Assembly (NCBI GenBank): GCA_002311665.1
Contig: DBYX01000014.1
Location: 1-64,000, forward strand
DNA: 64,000 nt
Direction: 5' to 3'
Source: Lachnoclostridium sp. UBA1175
Lineage (GTDB): Bacteria > Bacillota > Clostridia > Lachnospirales > Lachnospiraceae
Position 1 is the stretch's first letter. Every line of letters starts with the position of its first letter. This document shows, piece after piece, positions 34,044 to 43,053 of this stretch. The notes beneath the pieces were generated by a model. That model was given only the letters and a program-made list of their open reading frames with translations, made no database searches and was not told where the DNA came from. Both the position numbers and the translations under genes were made by a program.

Positions 34044-35033
34044 ATGAAATGGACTGTATTTACCGTGACTACGACGGTTGAGGCCGAGGATTACGTGTGC
34101 GCCGCTTTGGCGGAGCTTGGCTACGAAAGCGTGGAGATCATTGACAATGTACCTCTTACGAAGGAGGAGGAAGCCGCGCAGTTTATTGACATTCCTCTTG
34201 CGACGGACGAGAGCGACCGCACCTCGAGGATCCGATGCTATGCGGAGATCGGGGATGATGCAGATGCCCGTGTCAGAGAGATCCGCGAGGCAATCGAAGT
34301 ATACAGTGACTTTGTGCCGCTCGGTGAACTGAAGATTGAAACATCTGAGACCGAGGACCTCGACTGGATCAACAACTGGAAGCAGTATTTTCATTCGTTC
34401 CGCATCGGTGATGATATATTGATCAAGCCCACTTGGGAATCCGACGCGGAGGAGAAGGAGGGCGACCTCGTTATCGAGATCGATCCCGGGACCGCGTTCG
34501 GCACCGGATCTCACGAGACAACGTGGCTTTGCATAGAATCGCTTCGCGAGCACGTGAAAGAGAACGATGTCGTGCTTGATATCGGATGCGGGAGCGGAAT
34601 TCTCGCGATCCTTGCGAAGAAACTCGGAGCTCGCTGCTGCATCGGCGTTGATATCGACCCGATCGCCGTGGACGTCGCGAAAGACAATGCGATACAGAAC
34701 AAGCTGACGGTTGTAGGACTGCCGAAGCCGGAGATCATCAACGGGACGGTGTCATTTTACGCGGGAGACGTGATCACGGACAAGGCGTTCGCAGATTCCT
34801 GCGTGCTCGGCCGTTACCCGGTCGTTGTGGCCAACATTCTGGCGGACGTCATAAAGCCGCTGATGCCCGTGGTGAAGAATTTTGTAGCATCGGGAGGTTG
34901 CTTTATTACTTCCGGTATACTTAAGGAGCGCGAGGCGGAGATGGTTGCGGAGTTTGAGCGCAACGGTTATACCGTGACGGAACGCAGATATAAAAACGAC
35001 TGGGTCAGCCTGACTGCACAGCTGAACCGATAA
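34044..35033 (+). CDS. prmA: Ribosomal protein L11 methyltransferase
   Basis: Methylates lysines and the N-terminus of L11. The 329 residues have an N-terminal substrate-recognition domain (1-~130) and the SAM-binding core with DIGCGSGILAI near residue 181. The DPGTAFGTGSHETT stretch near residue 150 is a family mark. A new promoter separates it from dnaJ, though the gene order is the classic one. GGGGAAAG precedes the ATG. Confidence 0.95.
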   Translation: MKWTVFTVTTTVEAEDYVCAALAELGYESVEIIDNVPLTKEEEAAQFIDIPLATDESDRTSRIRCYAEIGDDADARVREIREAIEVYSDFVPLGELKIETSETEDLDWINNWKQYFHSFRIGDDILIKPTWESDAEEKEGDLVIEIDPGTAFGTGSHETTWLCIESLREHVKENDVVLDIGCGSGILAILAKKLGARCCIGVDIDPIAVDVAKDNAIQNKLTVVGLPKPEIINGTVSFYAGDVITDKAFADSCVLGRYPVVVANILADVIKPLMPVVKNFVASGGCFITSGILKEREAEMVAEFERNGYTVTERRYKNDWVSLTAQLNR

Positions 35034-35047
35034 TTAAGGAGTTACTT

Positions 35048-35812
35048 ATGCCCAGGTTCTTCATCAGCCCGGAGAGTGTAAACGGAGACGAGATCACCGT
35101 GACTTCCGGCGATTACAATCACATCCGCAATGTGCTGCGTATGCGTGTCGGAGAGTCGATCACGGTCTGTGACGGACAGGGCAGCGAATACAACTGCGAG
35201 ATCGCGGGCTATGAGGAAGGTCTGTGCAGGCTTGCGATCAGGGAACGCATATCCTCAGTCGTAGAACTTCCGATTGAGATCACGCTTTACCAGGGACTTC
35301 CGAAGAAGGACAAGATGGAGCTGATCATCCAGAAGGCCGTAGAACTGGGGGCGGCTCGCATCATGCCAGTATTGTGCGAGCGCACGATCGTGAAACTGGA
35401 GGATCCGAAGAAGGAACAGCGGAAAATGGAGCGACTTCGCGCGATCTCGGAGAGTGCCGCAAAACAGAGCGGACGCGGGATCCTGCCGGAGATCGCGGAT
35501 CCGAAGAGATTCGCCGATGCGATACGGGATGCGAAAGAGCGTGGATGCGTGATCCTGGTGCCTTATGAGAATGCACTCGGAATGCGCGCGACAGAAGAAG
35601 CCGTTCGCGAGGCGATGAAAGCCGGCAAAATCGCTGTGTTCATCGGCCCCGAAGGAGGCTTCTCCCGCGAGGAGATCGCTGTTGCGGAGGAGAACGGAGC
35701 TCGGGTGATCAGTCTGGGAAGACGCATTTTACGCACGGAAACAGCGGGAATCGCAGTGCTTTCCGCGCTTATGCTGCAGGCGGAGATGACCTGTGAGAAG
35801 AAATCGGAGTAA
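35048..35812 (+). CDS. rsmE: 16S rRNA m3U1498 methyltransferase
   Basis: Methylates U1498 in helix 44. The 254-residue SPOUT protein has an N-terminal PUA-like part (1-70), the ALPKxDK-type stretch as GLPKKDKMELIIQKAVELGA near residue 82 and the knot motifs VFIGPEGGFSREEI and ISLGRRILRTETAGI near residues 200-235. RBS AAGGAG. The end overlaps the upstream part of the cysteine desulfurase region by nothing coding; the spacing is 22 bases. Confidence 0.95.
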   Translation: MPRFFISPESVNGDEITVTSGDYNHIRNVLRMRVGESITVCDGQGSEYNCEIAGYEEGLCRLAIRERISSVVELPIEITLYQGLPKKDKMELIIQKAVELGAARIMPVLCERTIVKLEDPKKEQRKMERLRAISESAAKQSGRGILPEIADPKRFADAIRDAKERGCVILVPYENALGMRATEEAVREAMKAGKIAVFIGPEGGFSREEIAVAEENGARVISLGRRILRTETAGIAVLSALMLQAEMTCEKKSE

Positions 35813-35834
35813 ACTGCCGGGAGATAGGAACGGT

Positions 35835-37019
35835 ATGAGAGAGATTTATCTTGACAATGCTGCTACAACCAAAGTCCTGCCGAAGGCCGCGGATGTCGCT
35901 GCGGAGGCGATGCGCGAGTCGTACGGCAATCCTTCCTCGTTGCATCACAAGGGCTTCGAGGCGGAGCAGTACATAAAAGAGGCACGCAGGAACATCGCTT
36001 TGAGTCTAAAAGTTCCCGAGGAAACCATCATATTCACCTCGGGAGGCACGGAATCGAACAATATGGCTCTGTTGTGCGGCGCGGAAGCGAGAAAACGCCA
36101 GGGCAATCATATTATAACGACGCGAATTGAACACGCCTCGGTATATCAGCCGGTTCTCAGGCTCGAGGAGCTCGGTTACCGCGTGACATTCCTGCCTGTC
36201 GATGAAAACGGAAGGGTTCGTCCGGAGACACTTTCGGAAGCGCTCACGGATGACACGATCCTTGTCTCTATTATGGCAGTCAACAACGAGATCGGTGCTG
36301 CGGAACCGATCACAGAGCTTGCAAAGATCGTTCATGAGCGCAATCCGCAGGCTTTGTTTCACACTGATGCGATCCAGGGGTACGGCAAATTACCGATCTT
36401 TCCGAAGCGCGCGGGAATCGATCTGATGTCGGTAAGCGGACACAAGCTTCACGCACCGAAGGGCACCGGCTTTTTGTATGTGCGTGAGAAACTTACATTG
36501 AAACCTCTGATCTACGGCGGCGGTCAGCAGAAGGACCGTCGTTCGGGCACGGAAAATGTCCCCGGAATAGCAGGGCTCGGTGTGGCGGTAAAGGAATGGT
36601 TTGACCACGCGGATGAGTACAGGAATCATCTGTATGCCATGAAAGAACGCTTCGTGCGCGCGATGGAAGATGTTCCCGGGGCGATCGTCAATGGTGTGCC
36701 CCAGGGGAATGAACCGCTGACGGAGCGAATCGCTATGACGGCGCCGCATATCGCGAGCGTCAGTTTTACGGGAGTAAGAAGCGAAGTATTGCTTCACGCG
36801 CTGGAAGAGAAGGGTATCTATGTTTCTTCCGGCTCTGCGTGCTCGTCGAATCATCCCGCGATCAGCGGAACTTTGAAAGCGATCGGTGTGCGCGATGATC
36901 TGCTCGACTCAACGCTTCGGTTCAGCTTTTCCTTCGAGACGGCAGAGGAGGAGATTGACATTGCGGCGGCTGCGCTCAGGGAACTTGTTCCGGTGTTGGG
37001 GCGCTACAGAAGAGGATGA
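35835..37019 (+). CDS. Cysteine desulfurase (NifS/IscS family)
   Basis: PLP enzyme that takes sulfur from cysteine as an enzyme-bound persulfide. The 394 residues have the family start IYLDNAATT, the PLP lysine in SGHKLHAPKG (K204) and the catalytic Cys in SSGSACSSNHP (C336), which is the IscS/NifS group I form. The gene lies directly before thiI, the arrangement of the NifZ-ThiI pair of Bacillus, so its likely role is to give sulfur for tRNA 4-thiouridine; supply to Fe-S assembly is also possible. ATG at 35835 follows GGGAGATAGGAAC. Confidence 0.94.
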   Translation: MREIYLDNAATTKVLPKAADVAAEAMRESYGNPSSLHHKGFEAEQYIKEARRNIALSLKVPEETIIFTSGGTESNNMALLCGAEARKRQGNHIITTRIEHASVYQPVLRLEELGYRVTFLPVDENGRVRPETLSEALTDDTILVSIMAVNNEIGAAEPITELAKIVHERNPQALFHTDAIQGYGKLPIFPKRAGIDLMSVSGHKLHAPKGTGFLYVREKLTLKPLIYGGGQQKDRRSGTENVPGIAGLGVAVKEWFDHADEYRNHLYAMKERFVRAMEDVPGAIVNGVPQGNEPLTERIAMTAPHIASVSFTGVRSEVLLHALEEKGIYVSSGSACSSNHPAISGTLKAIGVRDDLLDSTLRFSFSFETAEEEIDIAAAALRELVPVLGRYRRG

Positions 37020-37064
37020 AAAACAACATTACAAAACGCATTATATAGTGTGTTATATAAATAA

Positions 37065-37094
37065 TTAATACAATAATTGTAATATTAATACAAA
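37065..37094. promoter_or_regulatory. Direct and inverted repeats in the thiI leader
   Basis: ATTAATACAA occurs at 37065-37074 and again at 37085-37094, and between them a perfect palindrome TACAATAATTGTA covers 37070-37082. An extended -10 (TGTTATATA, 37052-37060) lies just upstream. The whole 37020-37100 gap is A/T-rich. Regulatory role is inferred only from position and symmetry. Confidence 0.35.
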
Positions 37095-37110
37095 TTTGAG
37101 AGGTTTTTTA

Positions 37111-38295
37111 ATGTATCAGGCTTTTTTGATCAAGTATGCGGAGATAGGACTGAAGGGCAATAACCGCTCTTATTTCGAGGATTGTCTTGTAAAGCAGATC
37201 CGTTACAGCCTTCGCGCGGTTGGCGACAGCTATCAGGTTCGCAAGGAGCCCGGAAGAATCTTCGTGGAGTGTCCCGAAGGATACGATTACGATGACACCG
37301 TAGAGGCAATCTCAAAAGTGTTCGGCGTTGCCGAGTACTGTCCGGTAGAGATCTGCAAGAGTACGGAATGGGACGATATCCTTGCCGCTTGTCGCTCCTA
37401 TGTAGAGCGCAATGTTGCGGACCGCAACACTACGTTCAAAGTGTTCTGCAAGCGCGGAGACAAGAATTATCCGAAGGAATCGCCGGAGATCTGCGCGGAT
37501 ATCGGAGAGTATCTTCTGCAGTGTTTCCCGGAGTTGAAGGTGGATGTTGTCAACCCGAAACTTCGCTTTACGGTCGAGGTGCGCGGGCGCGTATACATTT
37601 ACACGGACAGTTTCCCGGGGCCCGGCGGAATGCCCGTCGGTTGCAACGGCAAGGCAATGCTCCTTCTGTCCGGCGGTATCGACAGCCCTGTCGCGGGCTA
37701 TATGATCTCCAAGAGAGGCGTATATATCGATGCTACGTATTTCCATGCTCCTCCGTACACGAGCGAGCGAGCTCTTCAGAAGGTGATCGACCTGGCCAGG
37801 ATCATTTCCCGCTACACGGGACCGATCCATCTGAACATCGTGAATTTTACGGAGATTCAGATGTTTATCTACGACCGCTGCCCGCATGACGAGCTCACGA
37901 TCCTGATGCGCCGCTATATGATGCGCATCGCAGAGCGGATCGCGAAGGAACACGATTGCCTGGCGCTTGTCACCGGCGAGAGCATCGGTCAGGTGGCAAG
38001 CCAGACAATGCACAGCCTTGTAACGACCAACGCCGTGTGCGAGTTGCCGGTGTATCGCCCGCTGATCGCATTTGACAAGGAGGATATCGTCGCGATCTCG
38101 AAGAAGATCGGTACATACGAGACGAGTATCCTTCCGTACGAGGACTGCTGCACGATCTATGTTGCGAAACACCCCGTGACCAAGCCGATCACCAAGGCGA
38201 TGGAGAAATCCGAGCGACTTCTCGCGGATCAGATCGATGAGATGACCGAGAGAGCACTGTCAACGAGACAGGTGATCCGGATCATGCCGGAATAA
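37111..38295 (+). CDS. thiI: tRNA 4-thiouridine synthase ThiI
   Basis: Adenylates U8 of tRNA and inserts sulfur. The 394 residues have a ferredoxin-like/THUMP N-terminus (1-~165), the PP-loop LLSGGIDSPVAGY near residue 185, and the Cys-containing YEDCCTIYVAKHP stretch near residue 345. It lacks the C-terminal rhodanese domain of the E. coli protein, as in Bacillus, so a Cys within the core must carry sulfur. ATG at 37111, GAGAGG upstream; the in-frame TTG at 37096 is less likely. Confidence 0.95.
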   Translation: MYQAFLIKYAEIGLKGNNRSYFEDCLVKQIRYSLRAVGDSYQVRKEPGRIFVECPEGYDYDDTVEAISKVFGVAEYCPVEICKSTEWDDILAACRSYVERNVADRNTTFKVFCKRGDKNYPKESPEICADIGEYLLQCFPELKVDVVNPKLRFTVEVRGRVYIYTDSFPGPGGMPVGCNGKAMLLLSGGIDSPVAGYMISKRGVYIDATYFHAPPYTSERALQKVIDLARIISRYTGPIHLNIVNFTEIQMFIYDRCPHDELTILMRRYMMRIAERIAKEHDCLALVTGESIGQVASQTMHSLVTTNAVCELPVYRPLIAFDKEDIVAISKKIGTYETSILPYEDCCTIYVAKHPVTKPITKAMEKSERLLADQIDEMTERALSTRQVIRIMPE

Positions 38296-38324
38296 AAAAC
38301 CGGCATTGCAAAGCGCAATGCCGG
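38294..38324. terminator. Terminator shared by thiI and the HPr-like gene
   Basis: CCGGCATTGC pairs with GCAATGCCGG over a 5-base loop. On the minus strand it runs into six U, so it is mainly the terminator of the HPr-like gene; on the plus strand the following tract is poor in U. Confidence 0.85.
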
Positions 38325-38368
38325 AATGTTGTTGCATATTGAGCGGTGGCGAGACACCGCTGCCGCGA

Positions 38369-38602
38369 TTACTGGACGATGTAAGGCTTCAGCACATCAA
38401 GGATCGTGTCGATCTCGTCCTCATTGTGAATGTTGAGCGTGATCGGGCGGGAAAGATCAAGGCTGAAAATGCCCATGATGGACTTGGCGTCGATGACATA
38501 ACGGCCGGATACGAGATCGAAATCCGAGCGGAAACGCGTGATGTCGTTGACGAAATTCTTTACTTTGTCGATCGAATTCAACGTGATGGTAACTGTTTTC
38601 AT
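38369..38602 (-). CDS. HPr-like protein lacking the catalytic histidine
   Basis: A 77-residue protein that aligns with the phosphocarrier HPr over its length, with KSIMGIFSLDL (residues 40-50) matching the regulatory Ser-46 region KSIMGVMSL of HPr; S41 corresponds to Ser-46. At the place of the phospho-accepting His-15 (GIHARPA) it has SIDKVKN, that is D12. So it cannot act in sugar transport but could act like Crh, a regulatory HPr paralogue of Bacillus with Gln at this position. No HPr kinase or CcpA gene is in the window. ATG at 38602 follows GAGGAGGG; it has its own promoter and terminator. Confidence 0.8.
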   Translation of the reverse strand: MKTVTITLNSIDKVKNFVNDITRFRSDFDLVSGRYVIDAKSIMGIFSLDLSRPITLNIHNEDEIDTILDVLKPYIVQ

Positions 38603-38694
38603 GAAATCCCTCCTCAGTCGTTGTCCGAACACGACCTGTGTTTCGGAACATTGCGGACGGGTATCCTGTTATCGCATTGCCACCCGCCGCTTCA

Positions 38695-38723
38695 ATAGTA
38701 CCTTTTCTCGGAAGAATTGTCAA
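38695..38723 (-). promoter_or_regulatory. Promoter for the HPr-like gene
   Basis: Minus-strand -35 TTGACA and -10 TACTAT, 17 bases apart; predicted leader of about 85 bases that can fold a GC-rich stem-loop (38648-38692). Confidence 0.75.
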
Positions 38724-38740
38724 TTGTTAGGACGCAAAAT

Positions 38741-40129
38741 ATGACAAACCATTTGCAAAACAAAACATTTTCCGTCCATACGCTCGGATGCAAGGTAAAT
38801 GCCTGTGAATCCGAGGCGATCCGCGAGATGCTCCGATCGTGCGGATGTGCGGAGAAACCGTTCGGCGAGCCGGTCGACATCGTGATCGTAAACACGTGCA
38901 CGGTCACCAATATTGCGGACCGCAAGTCGCGCCAGATGCTTCACCGCGCGAAGGCGCAGTCACCCGTCGCGCTTGTACTTGCAACAGGCTGCTATGTGCA
39001 GGAACGCTCGGATGAACACCGGGACGATCCGACCGTCGACATAATGGTCGGGAACCGAAGAAAAGGCGAAATCCCCGTGATCTTAAACGAAGTGTTTGAA
39101 CGCCGGGCCGGAGGTGAGAAGGGACCTTTTCTCTATGTGGGCGAGGATGCTTCACTGAAGACTTACGAGGAACTACCCGTGACGCATCAGCAGGAGCGCA
39201 CAAGGGCCTTTGTCAAGGTGCAGGACGGCTGCAACCAGTTCTGCAGCTACTGCATCATACCTTTTGCGAGAGGCAGGATCGCTTCCCGCAACGAGGATGA
39301 GATCGCGGCGGAAGTTAAGGCGCTTGCGGAAAACGGCGTCCGCGAGGTCGTCATAAACGGAATCCATCTGTCATCCTACGGGCTGGAGAGATACAGCATC
39401 ACGGAACAGGCATCGCTTCGTGTGAACAACGGAGAGCTTCCTTTGCTGCCGCTGATCCGACGGGTTGCTTCCGTGGAAGGGATCACGCGAGTACGTCTCG
39501 GTTCCCTGGAACCGCGTGTGATGACCGAGGAGGTTGTTGCGGAGCTTGCGAAAATACCGAAACTCTGCCCGCAGTTTCACCTTTCGCTGCAGAGCGGCTG
39601 TGACGAAACGCTCCGCGCAATGAACCGGCACTACACGACAGCGGAGTATAACGAGGTTGTCAAGAGGCTTCGGAAGCATTTTCCGGACCCTGCGATCACG
39701 ACAGATATCATCGCCGGTTTTCCTCAGGAGACAGAGGAGCAGTTTGAAAAGACGGTTGCTTATGTGCGTGAGATCGGATTTGCACAGGTTCACGTGTTTC
39801 CTTACTCGAGGCGCAAAGGAACGGTTGCAGACCGCATGAGCGGACAGCTCACGGAGGCGGTGAAGAAGCAGCGTGCCGCGGCGATCGCAGAGGCAGCGAA
39901 GGGAACGTTGACGGAGTTTCGCAAGCGCAGGATCGGGCAAAATGCACAGGTTTTGTTCGAGGAGGAGGCGACGATCGACGGAAGATCCTACTATGTCGGT
40001 TTCAGCCGTGAGTACGTCCCCTACGCGATCTGCAGCAGGACGGACTTGTCGGGTCTCGAGGTGACCGTAAGAGGTCTTTCCATGCTTCCCGACGGAACAA
40101 TGCTTTCGCAAGAAACTGTTGATATTTGA
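38741..40129 (+). CDS. mtaB: tRNA t6A37 methylthiotransferase
   Basis: Turns t6A at position 37 of tRNA into ms2t6A. The 462 residues have an N-terminal UPF0004 domain starting VHTLGCKVNACESE with Cys ligands (C at ~18, 22, and in NTCTVTN near 56, and TGCYVQ near 88), the radical-SAM motif GCNQFCSYCIIPFARG (CxxxCxxC, ~163) and a C-terminal TRAM domain (about 390-455). RBS AGGA. Its closeness to prmA, rsmE follows Firmicutes order, with cysteine desulfurase, thiI and the HPr-like gene inserted between. Confidence 0.95.
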   Translation: MTNHLQNKTFSVHTLGCKVNACESEAIREMLRSCGCAEKPFGEPVDIVIVNTCTVTNIADRKSRQMLHRAKAQSPVALVLATGCYVQERSDEHRDDPTVDIMVGNRRKGEIPVILNEVFERRAGGEKGPFLYVGEDASLKTYEELPVTHQQERTRAFVKVQDGCNQFCSYCIIPFARGRIASRNEDEIAAEVKALAENGVREVVINGIHLSSYGLERYSITEQASLRVNNGELPLLPLIRRVASVEGITRVRLGSLEPRVMTEEVVAELAKIPKLCPQFHLSLQSGCDETLRAMNRHYTTAEYNEVVKRLRKHFPDPAITTDIIAGFPQETEEQFEKTVAYVREIGFAQVHVFPYSRRKGTVADRMSGQLTEAVKKQRAAAIAEAAKGTLTEFRKRRIGQNAQVLFEEEATIDGRSYYVGFSREYVPYAICSRTDLSGLEVTVRGLSMLPDGTMLSQETVDI

Positions 40130-40147
40130 GAGAATTTGCGGTATTAT
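40119..40147 (+). promoter_or_regulatory. Promoter for the ireB operon
   Basis: -35 TTGATA and -10 TATTAT, 17 bases apart, partly within the mtaB end; predicted start near 40154, 36 bases before ireB. Confidence 0.65.
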
Positions 40148-40189
40148 GATATAGGGCTTCCCAGAGGAAAGAGAGAGTGAGGTACGGTT

Positions 40190-40447
40190 ATGAGTACGGT
40201 AGATCTTAACAATACAATGCATTATCCGATTGCGGAACATACGAACAACATTCGCGAGATTTTGAGGAATGTCTATGTCGCTTTGCGCGAGAAAGGCTAT
40301 AACCCCACCTCGCAGCTTGTCGGTTACCTGATGAGCGGCGACCCGACATATATCACCAGTTATCTGAACGCAAGAAGTCAGATCGCGAAGGTGGAGCGCG
40401 ACGAGATCATCGAGGAACTCGTGAGACTGTACCTTAGCGAACTGTAA
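40190..40447 (+). CDS. ireB: IreB family regulatory phosphoprotein
   Basis: An 85-residue protein (DUF965/UPF0297). In Enterococcus IreB is phosphorylated by the PASTA kinase IreK on N-terminal threonines and affects cephalosporin tolerance. Here the core NPTSQLVGYLMSGDPTYITSY and ERDEIIEELVRLYL match the family, and T3 and T9 are possible sites. It precedes ruvX and a DUF1292 gene, the conserved trio. No PASTA kinase is in the window. RBS GAGG lies before the ATG. Confidence 0.95.
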   Translation: MSTVDLNNTMHYPIAEHTNNIREILRNVYVALREKGYNPTSQLVGYLMSGDPTYITSYLNARSQIAKVERDEIIEELVRLYLSEL

Positions 40448-40472
40448 GAGCAGCACGGATTCGGAGGTTTTG

Positions 40473-40949
40473 ATGGAGGAATTGCGGCTTCTCGGGCTTG
40501 ATTTCGGTGCTGCCACAGTGGGAGTGGCATGCAGCGACGGGCTGTTTCTGACGGCTCAGCCGCTCACGGTGATCCGGAGAAAGCATGAGACAAAACTGCG
40601 GCAGACGTACCAGCAGATCGAGGAGATCATCGCGGAGCGCAAGATTACCGCGCTTGTGCTTGGCTTGCCGAAGCGGTTGGACAATTCAATCGGTGACCGT
40701 GCGGAGAAGACGGAAGCATTTGCGGCAGACCTGGAACGGAGGACGGGGCTGCCCGTTGTTTTGTGGGATGAACGGTTGACGACCGTCGAAGCACACCGCA
40801 TTCTTGACGCCGGCGGCGCGAAGAGGGAACAGCAGGAATCCGTTGTGGACAAGCTGGCGGCTACGATCATACTGCAGTCCTTTATGGATTACCTCAGCAA
40901 CAACCCCGAGGAGAAGGAAGCGCTGATCCGCCGCGCAGCGGAACTGTGA
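40473..40949 (+). CDS. ruvX: RuvX/YqgF-type nuclease (putative pre-16S rRNA nuclease)
   Basis: A 158-residue RNase H-fold protein. Members process the 5' end of 16S rRNA precursor (YqgF) or were proposed as Holliday junction resolvases. LGLDFGAATVGVACSD holds the first catalytic Asp, GLPKRLDN follows near residue 66, and LWDERLTTVEAHR near 98 and VVDKLAATIILQSFMD near 127 complete the family motifs. ATG 40473 follows GGAGG; the TTG three bases earlier is less likely. Confidence 0.94.
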   Translation: MEELRLLGLDFGAATVGVACSDGLFLTAQPLTVIRRKHETKLRQTYQQIEEIIAERKITALVLGLPKRLDNSIGDRAEKTEAFAADLERRTGLPVVLWDERLTTVEAHRILDAGGAKREQQESVVDKLAATIILQSFMDYLSNNPEEKEALIRRAAEL

Positions 40950-40993
40950 CCGGTTCCGCCTGATTTCATTGAAAAGAAAAAGGAATTACATAT

Positions 40994-41266
40994 ATGAGCG
41001 ATTCGATTACAACCGTGAATTTTGAGGACGAGAACGGCGATATGGTCACGCTGGAAGTGATCGCGCAGACGTCGAAGGACAACAGGGATTACCTGCTTGT
41101 CGCCGATCCCGGAGATGACCTTGCGTACATCCTTGAGGCAACCTACAAGGACGAGGAAACGGTGACTTACCGTATGATCTCTGACGATGATGAACTGCGC
41201 AGTCTCGGTGTTCTGTTCGACGAGTTGATGGAGGATGTGGATATCGAATTCGACTCGGAGCAGTGA
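40994..41266 (+). CDS. DUF1292 (YrzB family) protein
   Basis: A 90-residue acidic protein of unknown function that always travels with ireB and ruvX in Firmicutes. It shows the family pattern VNFEDENGDMVTLEVI, YLLVAD and DLAYILEATYKDEETVTY. No metal or catalytic motif is seen. RBS AAGGA. It ends 77 bases before the RNase J start. Confidence 0.9.
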   Translation: MSDSITTVNFEDENGDMVTLEVIAQTSKDNRDYLLVADPGDDLAYILEATYKDEETVTYRMISDDDELRSLGVLFDELMEDVDIEFDSEQ

Positions 41267-41343
41267 CGGCTTCACCAGGTTCGTACCTTACAGAAGGGCA
41301 TCGAAATGTGAAGACGGCGCTGTTAAAGACAGAAAGGATAGGA

Positions 41344-43005
41344 ATGAGTTCTAAAAAAATCGTTAAAATCATACCGCTCGGCGGTTTGGAGCAGGTCGGT
41401 ATGAACATCACGGCCATCTGCTATGGCGACGACATTATTGTAGTCGACTGCGGACTGGCTTTCCCGAGCGATGATATGCTCGGAATCGACCTTGTGATCC
41501 CGGACGTGACATATCTCAAGGAAAATCTTGAGCATGTAAGAGGTTTTTTCATTACGCACGGCCATGAGGACCACATCGGCGCGCTTCCGTATGTACTTCG
41601 GGAAGTTCCCGTGCCTGTGTACGGAACAGAGCTTACGCTCGCAATCATCGCAAACAAACTGGAGGAGTCAACGGTAGCGGTCGATGTACCGCTTAATGTT
41701 GTTTCCTACGGCGACATCATTCACTGCGGATCCCTCTCGGTTGAGTACATCCGCACCAACCACAGTATCGCCGATTCGGCGGCGCTCGCGATCACGTCCC
41801 CCGCGGGAACGATCATCCACACGGGAGACTTCAAGATTGATTTCACGCCGGTATACGGACAGACGATCGATCTGCAGCGTCTGGGTATCCTGGGAAGCAA
41901 GGGGGTGCTTGCGCTGTTGTGCGACTCGACCAACGCGCTCAAACCCGGCATGACGATGTCTGAGCGCACGGTTGGAAAGACATTTGACAATATCTTCGCG
42001 GACAATGTCAACCACAGGATCATCGTGGCGACATTTGCCTCGAATGTGGACCGCATCCAGCAGATCATCGACTGTGCGGTCAAATACGGGCGCAAGGTAG
42101 CGATCGACGGCCGCAGCATGGTCAATATCGTCAATACGGCGGTCGAGCTCGGCTACATTAAGATACCCGACAATGTGCTGATCCCCATCGAGGAGATCAA
42201 CCGCTTCCCGATGGAGCAGCTCGTGCTTATCATGACGGGCAGCCAGGGAGAGCCGATGGCAGCGCTTTCGCGTGTCGCATCCTCGTCGCACCGCAAGATC
42301 AACATTTTCCCCGGAGATGTCGTGATCATCAGTTCCACGCCGATCCCGGGCAACGAGAAGAGTGTTTACCGGCTGATCAACGATCTGTCGATGCTCGGCG
42401 CGCGCGTCATCTATCAGGATACGCACGTTTCCGGACACGCATGCCAGGATGAGATCAAGTTTCTCTACAGCCTGATCCGTCCGAAGTACGCGATCCCGAT
42501 GCACGGTGAGTACCGCCACCGCATAGCGCAGAGAAACCTGTGTCTGGAGCTCGGCTGGGACAAGAGCAATGTCATTATCCTGAAATCCGGCGACGTGCTG
42601 TCGCTTTCAAGCCGCAAGGCAGAGATCACCGAGACGGTTCCCGCAAGAGGAATTCTCGTCGACGGACTCGGCATCGGAGATGTCGGCAATATCGTCCTTC
42701 GCGACCGCCAGTATCTTTCGGAGAACGGTATTTTCATCGTTTCGACGTGCCTGGATTACGATTCCAAGCGCTTCCTGAGCACACCGGTGATCGAGACAAA
42801 GGGCTTTGTGTACCTGCGTGACGCGGAGCAGCTGATCGCGAGGGCGGAGCACATTGTTCAGGAGTGCATGGAGAAGTTTGAAATGTCCGACGGAAGGGAC
42901 GTGAACCGTCTGAAGTCGGAGATCCGAAACGAGCTCAGCGAGTTCATCTGGAAGGAGATCCACAGACGTCCGATGATCCTTCCGATCATCACGGAGGCTT
43001 ATTGA
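41344..43005 (+). CDS. rnj: Ribonuclease J
   Basis: Endo- and 5'-exoribonuclease used in mRNA turnover and rRNA maturation in Firmicutes. The 553 residues show the beta-lactamase-fold metal motif HGHEDHIG (H72, H74, D76, H77), the beta-CASP part (about 205-350, with TGSQGEPMAALSR near 300) and the C-terminal domain. ATG at 41344 follows AAGGATAGG; upstream in-frame sequence is not family-like. It lies between DUF1292 and the mltG-like gene, an insertion in the usual Bacillus order. Confidence 0.96.
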   Translation: MSSKKIVKIIPLGGLEQVGMNITAICYGDDIIVVDCGLAFPSDDMLGIDLVIPDVTYLKENLEHVRGFFITHGHEDHIGALPYVLREVPVPVYGTELTLAIIANKLEESTVAVDVPLNVVSYGDIIHCGSLSVEYIRTNHSIADSAALAITSPAGTIIHTGDFKIDFTPVYGQTIDLQRLGILGSKGVLALLCDSTNALKPGMTMSERTVGKTFDNIFADNVNHRIIVATFASNVDRIQQIIDCAVKYGRKVAIDGRSMVNIVNTAVELGYIKIPDNVLIPIEEINRFPMEQLVLIMTGSQGEPMAALSRVASSSHRKINIFPGDVVIISSTPIPGNEKSVYRLINDLSMLGARVIYQDTHVSGHACQDEIKFLYSLIRPKYAIPMHGEYRHRIAQRNLCLELGWDKSNVIILKSGDVLSLSSRKAEITETVPARGILVDGLGIGDVGNIVLRDRQYLSENGIFIVSTCLDYDSKRFLSTPVIETKGFVYLRDAEQLIARAEHIVQECMEKFEMSDGRDVNRLKSEIRNELSEFIWKEIHRRPMILPIITEAY

Positions 43006-43053
43006 TCTTCATTTTCCGTGAACACAAACGCTTAATGCAAGAGTGAGGGAGTT

